Assembly (NCBI GenBank): GCA_049999725.1
Contig: JBNGIS010034719.1
Location: 1 to 32,746 of the forward strand
Length of the DNA stretch: 32,746 bases
Reading direction: 5' to 3'
Source: Haplomitrium mnioides
Taxonomy: Eukaryota > Marchantiophyta > Haplomitriopsida > Calobryales
Below, one piece after another: positions 18,720 to 28,971 of the stretch (position 1 is the first letter of the stretch; each line of letters starts with the position of its first letter). A program made the translations under genes and the position numbers. A model generated the notes under the pieces. That model made no database searches. It was not told where the DNA came from and saw nothing but the letters and a program-made list of their open reading frames with translations.

Positions 18720-19611
18720 GTCTGATAAAGTCTCACGATGATGACTCAAAGAAACAACAAAAATGATAAAATATACTCATAGTGATGACTCCAAGAAGTT
18801 TCAACAAAAATGATAAAATATACTCATAGTGATAACTCCAAGAAGTTTCAACAAAAATGACAAAATATACTCATAGTGATGACTCCAAGAAGTTTCAACA
18901 AAAATGGAAAAATGCAAATGGAATCATACAATGATGCTCGCAAACGAATGGAGAAAATCTCAACTTAAACATTGCTTTGTCATAACTTTGGCATTTCTTC
19001 ATCACCGCTTTGGCACAAAGATTGAGTTATATTATAGTAGTAGAAACTTCAACAAAAATGGAAAATTTTGATAAAATCTACTCACAATGATGACTTGAAG
19101 AAGGTTCAACAAAAATGATAAAATCTACTCATAGCGATGACTCAAAGAAGCTTTAACAAAAATTGAAAATGCAGCTCGAATCATACATTGAGACTAGCAT
19201 ATAGATGGAAAAATCATAGCTTATTCAACACTACCCTAATCTCGACTCAAACATCGCTTTGTCGTCCCTTTGGCATTTCTTCATCATTACTTTGGCACAA
19301 GTACTAAGTATATTATAGTAGTAAAAGCTTGAACAAAAATGGAAAAATCTCAAAAAATCTGATAACACTGATGACTTGAAGAAGGTTCAATAAAATTGAT
19401 GGATTCTACTCATGGTGATTCTACTCAAAGAAGTTTTAACAAAAATAGAAACCGCAACTAGAATTGCACATAGGCACAAATAGATGGGAAAAAATCACAA
19501 ATTATTGAACACCACCCTAATTAAAGCTCAAACATTGTTGTGCACCACTTGGGTATTGCTTCATCAGTGCTTTGGCATAAAGATTGAGTCATCTTATAGT
19601 AGTAGACAAGT
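18720..19611. repeat. Higher-order tandem repeat: 47-bp units within a ~281-bp unit
   Basis: The short unit (TACTCATAGTGATGACTCCAAGAAGTTTCAACAAAAATGA, 47 bp with its joint) occurs at 18774, 18821 and 18868. The longer unit adds ACATYGCTTTGTCRT, TTTGGCATTTCTTCATCA, CTTTGGCACAAAGATTGAG and TTATAGTAGTAG; its marker TTTGGCACAA or TTTGGCATAA recurs at 19009, 19291 and 19571 (steps 282 and 280). Later long units each carry one or two diverged short units. Confidence 0.9.
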
Positions 19612-20469
19612 ATGAGTGCGTGTTGTTCCCACAGGAAGTGAAGATTGGTTGATGTGTTTTGCCAATCAGTTACATGTTGTTAAATCCACTTGAAAAATAG
19701 TGTCTTGAAATACTACTAAATACGAAGTTTCAAAAGACCCTTAACTTCATCCTCATATTCCTTCTCCTTTGGCTGATTTTTCATAAGACATTTAGTTGGA
19801 CAAATTGCCAAGGAGAGGCACAATCCATCTCAAAGGTAGGTGGAGGAGATTAGCATGCTATCAAGGAAACCTCTACCCTTGCTTGAAGAACTAAGATGGA
19901 GGATTGAGCACCCTCTAAATTTGCTTTAGCTCATCTAGTCACTCCAAGTTGTTGCAACCACTTGACTGAGACATCTCTTTGCCTCTTAGTGCAATCACCC
20001 AAGTTTGTCTAATAATAAACCTGCTTTTGCAAGATCATAACAAAAATTAAAATCGGTAGATGCTAGTGTTTTAAGCAACAACCACATGAACAATCAAGGA
20101 ACCAATTAAGGTCAAACTCTACAAACATGTAAAAGAGCCAATTTTGAAGCTCTAGAGCTCAATAGTGACTCAAAGAAGTTTTAAATCTTCTCAATAAAGT
20201 ACTTTCTTGTACGAGATAAAGATGAATTGATGTTGGGAGGATAGATGCACAAAGTAGGCTCAAATAAAAGAGATCTACAAAGAAAAACACATAAAAAAAC
20301 CTATATGTACAAGATAGAGATCAAGCAAAAAAGGGAAAAATCTCAATGTTGAAGTGGAAGCTCAAACTTGCAAAGCTTGATGAAGGTAAAAGTGATATTG
20401 ATGAAGTTGATGAATGCCTACATTCTGCAAAAAATAATAGAAAAAAAATCAAAGAAATGAAGAGATATC
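19612..20469. other. Non-coding spacer
   Basis: AT-rich sequence with no motif I recognise on either strand. It begins right after the last TAGTAGTAG marker of the higher-order repeat and ends where the ~900-bp duplication begins. Confidence 0.4.
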
Positions 20470-20640
20470 ACACCAAGAAGGATTGAATCAAAGCTAGTAG
20501 AAGGAAAAAAAGTGCAATAGAAATTTGGAACATCAATTCACAACATAAATTGACTCAAAAAAGGATTTGATTAGCAGGAAATTTTCTTACATAGATGTGT
20601 AAATTGTGCTTGCTTGAAATTGCTAGAAAGCAAATTGATA
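20470..20640. repeat. ~900-bp spaced duplication, left copy
   Basis: ATTGAATCAAAGCTAGTAGA, AATAGAAATT, ACATCAATTCACAAC, GACTCAAA and GGAAATTTTCTTACATAGAT recur in the same order at 21370-21530, about 901 bp away. A further matching point is GCACAACAAAATTGTTTCCA at 20805 against GCACAAAATTGTTTTCCA at 21703 (about 898 bp). The latter is the tail of the helicase gene, so the left copy seems to hold a shorter tail fragment. Confidence 0.8.
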
Positions 20641-20841
20641 ATTGGTTGAAGAAAAGTTGTTAAAGAAGGAGCTAAGAAAAGCTCAAAAGAGAAATCGTGA
20701 GCTTAAATCAAGGAAGAATCAGCTCAAACCTGCAATGGTCGATAAAGGTAGAGTTCACAAAGAATGTGCAATTAACAATGATCTGCATCCATGGCTGCAT
20801 ATTTGCACAACAAAATTGTTTCCAAAGAATGCTTATATATT

Positions 20842-21330
20842 GTGAAAAAAGAAAGGAAACCAAAACCTCCAAGGTTGTTTACACGAAGTTGACTTGAAGG
20901 GGATCAAAAAACATGTATGGGAAGAAAGAAAGGATGAAAGCTCAATAACAACTGCTCTTCTGATGCTCTAATACGCTCCTTCAAAAAGAAAGAAAACCAA
21001 AAGCTCAAAAGTTGCTCACACAAAGGTGACTTGAAAAGGATAAGAAAACCTACATGGGAAGAAAAAAATGATGACGAAGGCTCAATAGTGGCTGCTCCTT
21101 CGACTCTCAAACATGCTCCACTCCTTATTATTTGAAGAGAAAAATCTGATGGAATTCCTATTTTAGGCCATAAGAAGAGAAAAATCTGATAACATTCCAT
21201 CTCAATTCTAAAGAAGACAAAAATCTTATAGTGTTGAATCAGATGGCAAATCTCATAATGGCAACTGCTTCTTCAATGATTTAATACACTTTTTTCCAAA
21301 AAATAGAGACTTGCAAAAAAGAAAAGCAAA
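20842..21330. repeat. ~137-bp tandem repeat, two clear units and one decayed
   Basis: Units start at 20842 and 20980 with CAAAAAGAAAGRAAACCAAA, then GTTGYTYACACRAAG, TTGACTTGAA, GGGAAGAAA, GGCTCAATA, CTGCTC and CATGCTC. The step measured at CCAAAA is 137 bp (20860 and 20997). A third, weaker unit ends near 21330 (CAACTGCTTCTTCAATGATT, then TAATACAC). No coding role seen. Confidence 0.78.
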
Positions 21331-21369
21331 AGCACAATGTTGTGTTTGAAGAAAGAATCCGCTAGAAAA

Positions 21370-21530
21370 TTGCAATACCAAAGATTGAATCAAAGCTCAC
21401 AGAAGAAAAACAATGTAATAGAAATTCACAACATCAATTCACAACTCAAAGTGACTCAAACATGGATTCAATGAGAAGGAAATTTGTTCACATAGATCTA
21501 CAGATTATACGTGTTTGAAATTGATGGGAA
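21370..21530. repeat. ~900-bp spaced duplication, right copy
   Basis: Second copy of 20470-20640, in the same orientation. It lies just past the C-terminal end of the minus-strand helicase, so the duplicated unit probably includes the 3' flank of that gene. Confidence 0.8.
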
Positions 21531-21589
21531 GAAGAGTAGTTTAACTTGTAAACTGTCAATGACATGTTATTTTCCACAGTTGTCTTCAT

Positions 21590-22520
21590 CATGGCGGATT
21601 CAATTGTTGCACATACAGCTCATTCCTACCATATTGCCTTCTCATAAACAACATTTCACATTAGATCCACATCAGCTTCATCAACAACGTTGGATGCTAG
21701 TAGCACAAAATTGTTTTCCAAAGCTATCACAACTGATAATGCAAAATACAATTGTTAGTGGCCAAAGACATTATTTTTAAAGTATAGGCTGACTTTTGCA
21801 AGCATCCGCCCTTGAGACTTGTTAATATCCATAATATATGCAACGTGAATCGTAAATTGCCTTTGTTTGAATTGAGAAAGTAAGGTGAGATGCCTCAACA
21901 ATCAATAAGATGCATGGAAAAAATGCAACATGATCTACATGATCGCTTGTTAAAACCTCTGCCTCAACAACTAGATTTGACCATCATTGATCAATGAGTC
22001 AAGTGTCATTGCATTGACCATTAGATGGGTCAACATTATGCTCAAACATTACAAACATACCAATTTTGAGCAAGAGCTTATATAGAGGTTGATTGCTAAC
22101 ATCCAAAGAGTGTGGAAACTTAGTGGTGATGACATATGTGTTGGCTAGATCAAAAACCTTATCGAGACGTAGAAAAGTGTGTTGCTGCCCTAGTACTAGT
22201 GCCTTAAACACCTCAACAATGATTTGGTCAACTTCATTGCTATGTTCTACAAGGATGGCTCGCCCACTAAAATATTCACATACCTCACATCTAGCTTTGG
22301 TAACTCCATGATATACTACATTGATCATGTCATTCAATGATTGTTCATGCACCAACATGAGTGGTGGGTAACAAACATAATTAATGTTGACACGTTGAAG
22401 CTTTTTTTCCCAAGCATCAAAAGCCAGTCTACAAATGTTTGATTTCCCAATTTTGCGTGAGGTGCAAATGATAAAGCATGTATGTTGTGATGTAGTCAAT
22501 GCACATGCACTTGGCTCCAA
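21590..22520 (-). pseudogene. Helitron-type PIF1-like DNA helicase, C-terminal half
   Basis: The minus strand is open for 173 codons from 22520 to a TGA at 21999. Landmarks: NINYVCYPPLMLVHEQSLND, MINVVYHGV, YFSGRAILVEHSNEVDQII, TFLRLDKVFD, TKFPHSLDVSNQPLYKLLLK, IGMFVMFEHNVDPSNGQCND. These match the PIF1/Helitron order (lI..iY, yf..RAIL...N..VD.i, P.h.L.LKvG.p.mLLRN.dps.GlCNGT). Past the stop comes VVEAEVLTSDHVDHVAFFP, then in another frame QRQFTIHVAYIMDINKSQG and NNVFGH-QLYFALSVV, which are helicase motifs V-VI (normally INKSQGQ and SHGQLYVALSR). In Helitrons this helicase sits behind a HUH Rep domain and drives rolling-circle transposition. The Walker A part and Rep are absent here. The 22520 end opens with TTG and is probably an internal break, not a start. 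Confidence 0.92.
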
Positions 22521-22529
22521 AGGCAGGAT

Positions 22530-22734
22530 TCTTTGATTTATCCCTCAACAATATGAGGGCACAACCATTTAGAAATTACAAGCAAGACATGTCTAAAATA
22601 AGCACATATCACGAAAGTAATTCCCCCATGTCGACCAAGTGTTTTTGCGTTTTTTTCCAAATTTTGTGATTATTGAGCTTCAAGTTTGGTCTATTGTTTC
22701 AATTTATATTATTTTATTATTTGTATATTATTAT
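22530..22734. other. Spacer at the break of the helicase relic
   Basis: No helicase homology is seen to the right of 22520 on the minus strand, so the gene is cut here. The sequence turns T-rich at 22640-22740 and leads into the C/T-rich module. Confidence 0.4.
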
Positions 22735-23440
22735 TATTTTATTCTTCCCCTCTCTTCCCTCTCTCCTCTTGCTTCTCTTCTTCTTATCTCTCCCTTACTT
22801 TTTCCCTTTTTTCCCTTTGTTGTCATGGATCATGCACCTCAAGGGAGGAGCCAGGTGGAATTGAGAGGAGCCAGATGCAAAGGGAATGCAAGCAGTGTGG
22901 TGCCTATGGACTCGCAACAAATTGGGATGAAAGGAGGAAGATCACGAAGAAGAAGGGCTGAGTGAACGAGAAAAAAGGAGACGAATTTCATATGCCAAGG
23001 AGGAATGGAGCAGTTTGGAGGATTGCAAAACAAAACTGGGTGCAGAGGGAGAGGTTGGTCGAGTAAGGTAAGGATTTATGCTGAAGATTGGATCAAGGGG
23101 AGGAAATCGAGGCTGAGCAGATCGCAAATGAGAGAGGTGACAGAATGCGAGCGGATTGATCCAGGGGCTGCATGAAGGCTATAAATCCAGCGAGGACGCG
23201 AGTAGGGAAGGAGGAGATCAGAAAGGATTCGAGGAGGAGAGATGTGTCACAGAAGATTCGTAGCATAGATTTGTCACAGCGGGGTCGCCGTAGCAAGGAG
23301 AATTTGCCAGAAGGGGGGCATTGTGCAAACGGGTCTGAAATCGCGACAGGAGAGGAATAGCGCAAAGGGAGGTTGGAAGGAATGGAGAGGGAGGCAGTTG
23401 CACTAAGGATGTGGGCATGGCGAAAACAGACACTTCAGAC
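22735..23440 (+). other. C/T-rich to G/A-rich module (left)
   Basis: A 100-bp pyrimidine tract (CTTCCCCTCTCTTCCCTCTC...) ends in TTTTTTCCCTTTGTTGTCATGG and is followed by 600 bp of G/A-rich sequence with words such as GAGGAAATCG, AGATCGCAAATGAG, GAATTTGCC and GAAATCGC. Short overlapping frames exist on both strands, none with a recognisable domain. Read on the minus strand, 32746 to 31560 has the same make-up, including TTTTTCCTTTGTTCATTTCC, so this may be one end of a repeat family. Confidence 0.5.
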
Positions 23441-23444
23441 ACAT

Positions 23445-24420
23445 CGAGTCCGAGAGAACCTTCGTAGACGTGGCGACTTTGGGGGAGTCCGTGGGAAATT
23501 TCAAAGATGTGGTAGGCCTTGGAGGAGTCCGTGGGTTATCGGAATGTACATCTTTGGAGGGGTCCGCGGAAGACATCGAAAGGCAGTCAACTTTGGATCC
23601 GTAAGTTAACCTCAGAACCAGGTAGTCAAATATAGCGGTCCAACTTCCACCTTACAGGCAACGGCAGACGGCGCATTTTTGGAGATGTGGCGACTTTGGG
23701 GGAGTTCGTGGGAAATTTCAAAGACGTGGCAGCCTTGGAGGAGTCCGCGGGTTATATCGAAAGGTACAACCTCAGAGGGGTCCATGCGATTCATCGGAAG
23801 GAAGTCAACTTCAGAACCAAGCAGTAAACTATGGCGGTCCAACTTCCACCTTGCAGGCAACGGAACTTCATAGACATGGCAACCTTGGAGGGATCCGTGA
23901 GTTACATCGGGAGGTACAACTTCAGAGGGGGCTGCACGATTCATCGGAAAGAAGTCAACTTCAGATCCGTAAGTCAACCTCGGAACCAAGCAGTCAAATA
24001 TGGCGGTCCAACTTCCACCTTGCGGGCGGCGGCTGACGACGGAACTTCGTAGACGTGGCAAGCTTGGAGGGATCTGCAAGTTACATCGAAAGGTACAACT
24101 TTGGAGGGGGCCCCGCGATTCATCAGAAGGAAGTCAACTTCGGATCCGTAAGTAAACCTCGGAACCAAGCAGTCAGATATAGCGGTCCAACTTCCACCTT
24201 GTGAGCGGCAGTAGACAACGAAACTTTGTAGACGTAGCAGCCTTGGAGGGATCTGCGGGTTACATCGAAAAGTACAACTTCGGAGGGGTCTGCACGATTC
24301 ATTGGAAGGAGGTTAACTTCGGATCCGTAAGTCAACTTTGGAAATCAAGGTCAGTGGCAGTCCAAGTTCCACCTTGCGGGCGGCGGCGGACAGCGCAACT
24401 TTGGAGATGTGGCAACCTTG
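23445..24420. repeat. GC-rich tandem repeat, five units of 170-200 bp
   Basis: The marker GCGGTCCAACTTCCACCTT starts at 23635, 23834, 24003, 24182 and, changed to GCAGTCCAAGTTCCACCTT, at 24357; the steps are 199, 169, 179 and 175 bp. Each unit contains GACGTGGCRRCCTTGGAGGG, TCCGYGGGTTACATCGAAAG, GTACAACTTCGGAGGGG, TGCRCGATTCATCGGAAGGA and AGTCAACTTCGGATCCGTAA. The repeats carry apparent frames on both strands, but the step is not a multiple of three, so a protein repeat is unlikely. Confidence 0.93.
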
Positions 24421-24425
24421 GAGGA

Positions 24426-24548
24426 GTCTGAGACAACATTGGAAACGTGACAGCTTGGGAGTAGTCTGAGACAACATCGGAAACGTGGCAGCTTGGGAGC
24501 ATTCTAAGACAACATCAGAAACATGGAAGCTTGAGAGCAGTCTGAGGG
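24426..24548. repeat. 38-bp tandem repeat
   Basis: Units begin at 24426, 24464, 24502 and 24540 with GTCTGAGACAACATYGGAAA and end CGTGGCAGCTTGGGAGYA; the step is exactly 38 bp each time. It grows directly out of the last ~175-bp unit, whose GATGTGGCAACCTTGGAGGA resembles the second half of the 38-mer. Confidence 0.92.
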
Positions 24549-24559
24549 AAATTGCGGAT

Positions 24560-25238
24560 TAGCCCATGAATTACTGTGGATCAGCCCGCGGAATACATCG
24601 GGCAGTCAATCTTTGGAGTTGATCGGCAAGCTTAACGCTCTTCGGACGATTCTCGCCAGATCTCTCTACAGAACAAACCTCTTCGGCCTTGGCTTCGGAT
24701 CTTCACCAAGCTTCCTACTTTAGAGCAATCAGATCGGCGACTGCCTCACCTTCATTGATTTACTAATGTGGACTAGCATCGGGCCAATCGCAGATTGTGA
24801 CTCTTCAGGCACGCCCATTGGAGATCCGTGTAAGGCTCCTCAGTTACTATCTCCGACTTGCACCAAGATCTCCCATGTTTGAATCAGTTTTCCAAGCTCA
24901 TTAGCATCATGGTGCACTGCCTACTTGTAGAGGATTGAGATTTTACCCTACCTAACGACCTTTGTCAGCTTGTCATTCCTCTTCTAGTCTTCATCCAAGG
25001 GGAATCGTGTGTAAGGCCCCAAAGACTGCCATATGAGCGCATGTAAACAACCTACCTTTGATCTACGCCAAGGTTGTCTTCCCCCGACCTGGCTGAACTT
25101 TAGGGATGATCGTTAACTTCAGACTAGCCCTCGATCGTACCGACAGGTGTCACCACGCTAAGAAACGGTTGCTAATTGGAAAACGTGGAGGAAGGAGACG
25201 AATTTGAACAAGAAACACTTCAGGGGAACAGGAGCACT
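24560..25238. other. Non-coding sequence with balanced base composition
   Basis: About 680 bp with more G+C than the left half of the window. No open frame of note and no recognised motif. It probably belongs to the same element as the tandem repeats to its left, since words such as TTCGGAT and GATCCGTGTAAG recur. Confidence 0.35.
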
Positions 25239-25257
25239 GGGGGGGGGGGGGGGGGGG
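25239..25257. repeat. G19 homopolymer
   Basis: Nineteen consecutive G on the plus strand, in CACT(G)19TATAG. Long enough to fold as an intramolecular G-quadruplex. Its exact length may be a sequencing or assembly estimate. Confidence 0.95.
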
Positions 25258-25977
25258 TATAGATTGAAGTGCTTCGACATTTGAGAGGTTGATGAATATG
25301 CAAAATTGAGGTGCGAAAGCTATCTTGGAGAGGAAGACGCAACGATGGAGGGAAGAAAGAATTCCATGGAAGATTCACGTGAAGCGAGTGGACTCGTGCA
25401 AGGGGGGCTAGTGGGGGTGGAGATGGATTGGAAGGGCGCTGAGAATTGCTGAACGTGGAGCTCTAGAGGTTCAAGCAATCCAGGTGTACTCATCGCCGCA
25501 GGTGGACCAACATTCGGAGGTGTATCGCTACTTGAAGCTGAAGGGGGTTCTTTTTGTCTTGAATTTGGGAGAGTCTTCCAAGGGGGGATCTTGAGGTCAT
25601 CTTAGCATTGTCTATGCAGGAGCATCAATCCTAAGAGTGCTCGGGGGCGTTTCTGGTCGAATCTCTCAAGTGGAGCCAAGAGAGGAGTGGTTGTGTTAGT
25701 GCCCGCGCACTACAAAGAAGATCCATTTGAAGCTCAAGGTGAAGTGGGTGGCCAGCAGTCGAGAGGATTGTCTTTCAGAGGTGGAAGTTAAAGAAATCCT
25801 CTTCCGAGCCTAAGAAAGTAAATTCAAGGCTTCTCGCGAGGTAAGTTGAAAAACTATCTGGATAGGGAGCATGGGTGAGGAATTGAAGGAAGGTTGGAGT
25901 TGCTGATTTGAGGAGGAGGGAAGTCTACTGGAAAGCTTGGATCTTGGGACGTTGAAGGGCCTACAATGTTGGCAGAG

Positions 25978-25978
<1 letters not shown>
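25258..25978. other. G/A-rich non-coding sequence
   Basis: Rich in GGAGG, GAAG and GGGGG words, with no open frame and no recognised protein. It shares its G/A bias with 22.9-23.4 kb. GGAAGTTAAAGAAATCC and AGGTAAGTTG near 25790-25850 resemble a splice donor context, but no exon can be supported. Confidence 0.35.

Positions 25979-26013
<35 letters not shown>
25979..26013. repeat. (TG)17 microsatellite
   Basis: Seventeen TG units followed by an interrupted TATGTCTATGTTTGTGTGT tail. Likely length-polymorphic and capable of Z-DNA. Confidence 0.97.
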
Positions 26014-26017
<4 letters not shown>

Positions 26018-26861
26018 CTATGTTTGTGTGTATTAGTTAGATTTGTTTTCTACTTGTATCTTCTGTAAAGCTCTTAGGATTTGGAGTACAGCTGCATTCC
26101 AACTTGTTCAGACCCTGGGGACACCCTGCAAAGGGGAAGTAAGAGTTATTAACATTGCATCGTGGTATTTCGGATGTTGTGATTTTCTTCCATTTTGTAT
26201 GCAAGGTGTTTGGGTCCAGATTTGGACTCCTGAATTATACTCCGGATTGCCCTCAGAAGTTCCTCAGTCTATGCATGTGTGTATGTGGGAATTGAATGTG
26301 AATGAGCAGGATTGCTGCTGAAGTCATTGTTGATTAGTGGAAAGGGCTGTGAGGTAAAGAGGAACTCCTTAAGACCTCAAGGAGATAACTTGCAATGGGG
26401 CCATCTCATAAAAGAACTTAATCCCTTGTTTTTTTCCGTCTATGCCTTCCATAGTGGCACCTCTAGAAGTAAGGCTTGAAGGAGGGATGTGACTTGCAGC
26501 GGAAGAGACTAAGCTGGCTGTGGGTGTATGAATGCGTGTGCTATACTTGGGTGTTGAAAGGCAGTGTTGAAGTTACTCTAAAGTGGGTAAGTAGGAGTTG
26601 GGGTTAGACTGGTGCAAAGCCCCTCCCATACAAGGTCTCCAAGCAAAAATCAGCCCTTAAGTTGGTGTATATCGGTCAGAAAAGAGATAAGGGACCAACC
26701 ACAGCGTTGACACCCCAAATGGGATATTGTGTTGGGTGACATCACGGAGTGTACAATCAAATTCCTTGAAGAAAAACTTATGTAGCATGGATGTCTTATC
26801 CAAAGGTAGCAACTTGGTCTGCCATTTCATCTCTGCAAGATTTCCTTAGCTCTTGATGTTG
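26014..26861. other. Non-coding spacer before the long direct repeat
   Basis: A plus-strand frame at 26043-26321 is Cys- and Trp-rich but has no motif I know. Nothing else is recognised. Ends at the TGT that opens the left long direct repeat. Confidence 0.35.
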
Positions 26862-28350
26862 TGTCAGCCCTACCGTTGGGGTGCTATGCTGAAAAACAAC
26901 CCCATGTCACCGCATGCGCCGAAAGAAAGGTTTATGAGATACTTGTTGTGGGAGGGACCAACACTTTGTCAATTCGAGTGTTTTAGAAAGGTGCTGGACT
27001 AGTTTGAGTTCAGCTTTTTGCACTCCTCTTTGCTTTCCTATTCACTTGTAAACTGTTTCAGGTCTGTTTTAGATCTAGAACAAAGTCTTGAGAGACTGAA
27101 AAGGAGCTTTTACTTTGCTTTATTCTTGATCACCCCCAAGTGGAGGTGGCTGGTCTTTGGAGTACAAGAATATAGGTCTGAACCCTCCTTGGGACCAGGT
27201 CCAGATTTGTGATTACAGAGTTCCAGTAACCAAAATCTGTCCTTAGCCCTCGCTCTTCCTCTCTCTTATGCTTAAATTCACTACCAAAAACAGAACTTTG
27301 AGTCTATGCTAATCAATGACAACCTACTTTCTCTAGAAATGTTTTGAATGTTTTCACATACCCTTCCTAACCCTATTACAGAATTCAGAATATCTACACG
27401 TTGAAACTACGCACCCAAAAACCACAGGACCAAAAAGCACCCTTGGTACGACGTTACCAATTCTTGAAATTAGGAATTTGCGTTATTTTGATGTCCTCTT
27501 TTCTGGTCGGTGCTGCCCTTGGATTACTAGTGGCTAGAGGTTCTTCTTTGATTGTTCTGGTCCTTTTTGTTGCCCCCACGAACTACTCCCTTGTTGATAT
27601 CAGTCGCTGGTCTTCAGATCAATTGGCTCCTCTACCTCCTACGAATACGAAATACTCGTCGGTTGCTCTCAATTTCTGGCTGCCCCCTTTCTCTTACCAC
27701 CCCTAGTTTCTTACATACCCATTCACTCAAGAAAGTTTATCTTCTATCCCACAGAAGGTGTATCTTTTGACTCCCTCACCAGGGAGGTGCTCCTCTCGAA
27801 CACTAGTTGCACTCAACTCCACCTTGCTGCTTGATCTCGCCTCCTTACTCTTCTCTTGAGAGCATACCTCACTCAAACTCTTCAAGCCCCCACAAAATAT
27901 CACAAGATTGAACCCTTGGCTTAGATTGCCCCAGCAAATCCTTTACTCATCGATTGCTAAGCTCACCCTCCCTAGCTCTAGAGGGGGAATCCTCCTTGGA
28001 TATCCTCCCAAGCAAGGTAGAGCCTAAAATAGAACAAGTACAGCTGCTGAAGAAGTGAAATTGTGCACAAGAAAATTTTGAGGAGAGTCTCCTTCCCAGC
28101 CAAAGCCCTCCGCTCGTCCGCTGGAAGTGACCTCGTTGGCCTAAGCTCCCTGCACAAAACCACGCTCGCCTTGTCCCTTGTTCATTCCCAGCGCCTCGCT
28201 CCTCCGCTTGCTTCCTAACCCAATGAAAAAGAAACACATCAACAAAAGAATCCATACAATGAGCCTCATAGGAAGCTATACCCTCAAAAAATGCCACGTC
28301 CCATACTCTTTAATGCTCTTCACCTTTTTTCCTTGGCGCCCTACCCCGCA
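26862..28350. repeat. Long direct repeat, left copy (probable LTR, 1489 bp)
   Basis: Pairs with 28972-30432. It begins TGTCAGCCCTACCGTTGGGG and ends GCGCCCTACCCCGCA, so it has TG...CA ends. Shared blocks run all through: GGGGTGCTATGCT, CTTGTTGTGGGAGG, GGAGGTGGCTGGTCTTTGG, GGGACCAGGTCCAGAT, TGTTACCAATTC (here CGTTACCAATTC), TCGCTGGTCTTCAGAT and CCTCCCTRGCTCTAGAGGGG. Identity is perhaps 70-75% by eye, with many indels, so the pair is old. No conserved coding frame is kept in both copies. Orientation of the element could not be decided: no clear primer-binding site or polypurine tract adjoins either copy. Confidence 0.85.
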
Positions 28351-28971
28351 GCCAATGTTAGGACCTAAAATTAGTTACAGCCAACAATTGTTACTTGTCA
28401 TCGTGGAGCCCTTGTCTTTTTTGGCAAAACTTCTTAACTCCCTTTAACCAATTTAAATACTAATTTTAGCTTCATCCAAACGTAGAGATCTACTATATTG
28501 TTTGGTGAACTCCCTTGGCCAATTGTAGAGATAATTGACTATGGTGCTCTCTCACTCTCCTAATTTCTTCCTTGAAGCCTCGCAATTTCTCTGATTTCTC
28601 CTCCAGCCTCCTCCTTTAGGGTTCCAAATAATTCACCTTCTTCATTAGACCTGCCATCACATTTGTTGCTTCCAATCTTCTTGCCTAACTCACTTTCATC
28701 CTTTCTTCCCAGTCAGCCTTTAGCTGTGTTGGCTGGAAAGTAGTCTCCACCTGTTCATTGTTTCTATCTCTAGCATATAACCATTGGTTTCTCTCTTGAA
28801 TATAGTTTTTTGATACTCCTTGTTTTGTGGTTTTTGGCCATGGATGGCCATTTGACGCAGGAAGCAGTGATGCGGGGTCACTTTCTAATAAAGGCTTACG
28901 TAACTCTTTCCCTGCATTGTATAAGAAGGCATTAGCCTCTATATCATGTCCAAAGCTCTCCTGTAGGCCCT
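28351..28971. other. Interval between the two long direct repeats
   Basis: Only 621 bp. The minus strand has an open frame (Gln/Glu/Lys-rich, for example NNEQVETTFQPTQLKADWEE) that continues as LEATNVMAGLMKKVNYLEP and RRLEEKSEKLRGFKEEI after stops; it reads like a coiled-coil gag or leader remnant, but I cannot name it. No polymerase domain is present. That fits a non-autonomous or internally deleted LTR element. Confidence 0.5.

Noticed and set aside
23612-24079. 155-codon minus-strand frame as a repeat protein
   Set aside because: It lies in a tandem array whose step (169-199 bp) is not a multiple of three, so the frame changes from unit to unit; similar frames appear on both strands.
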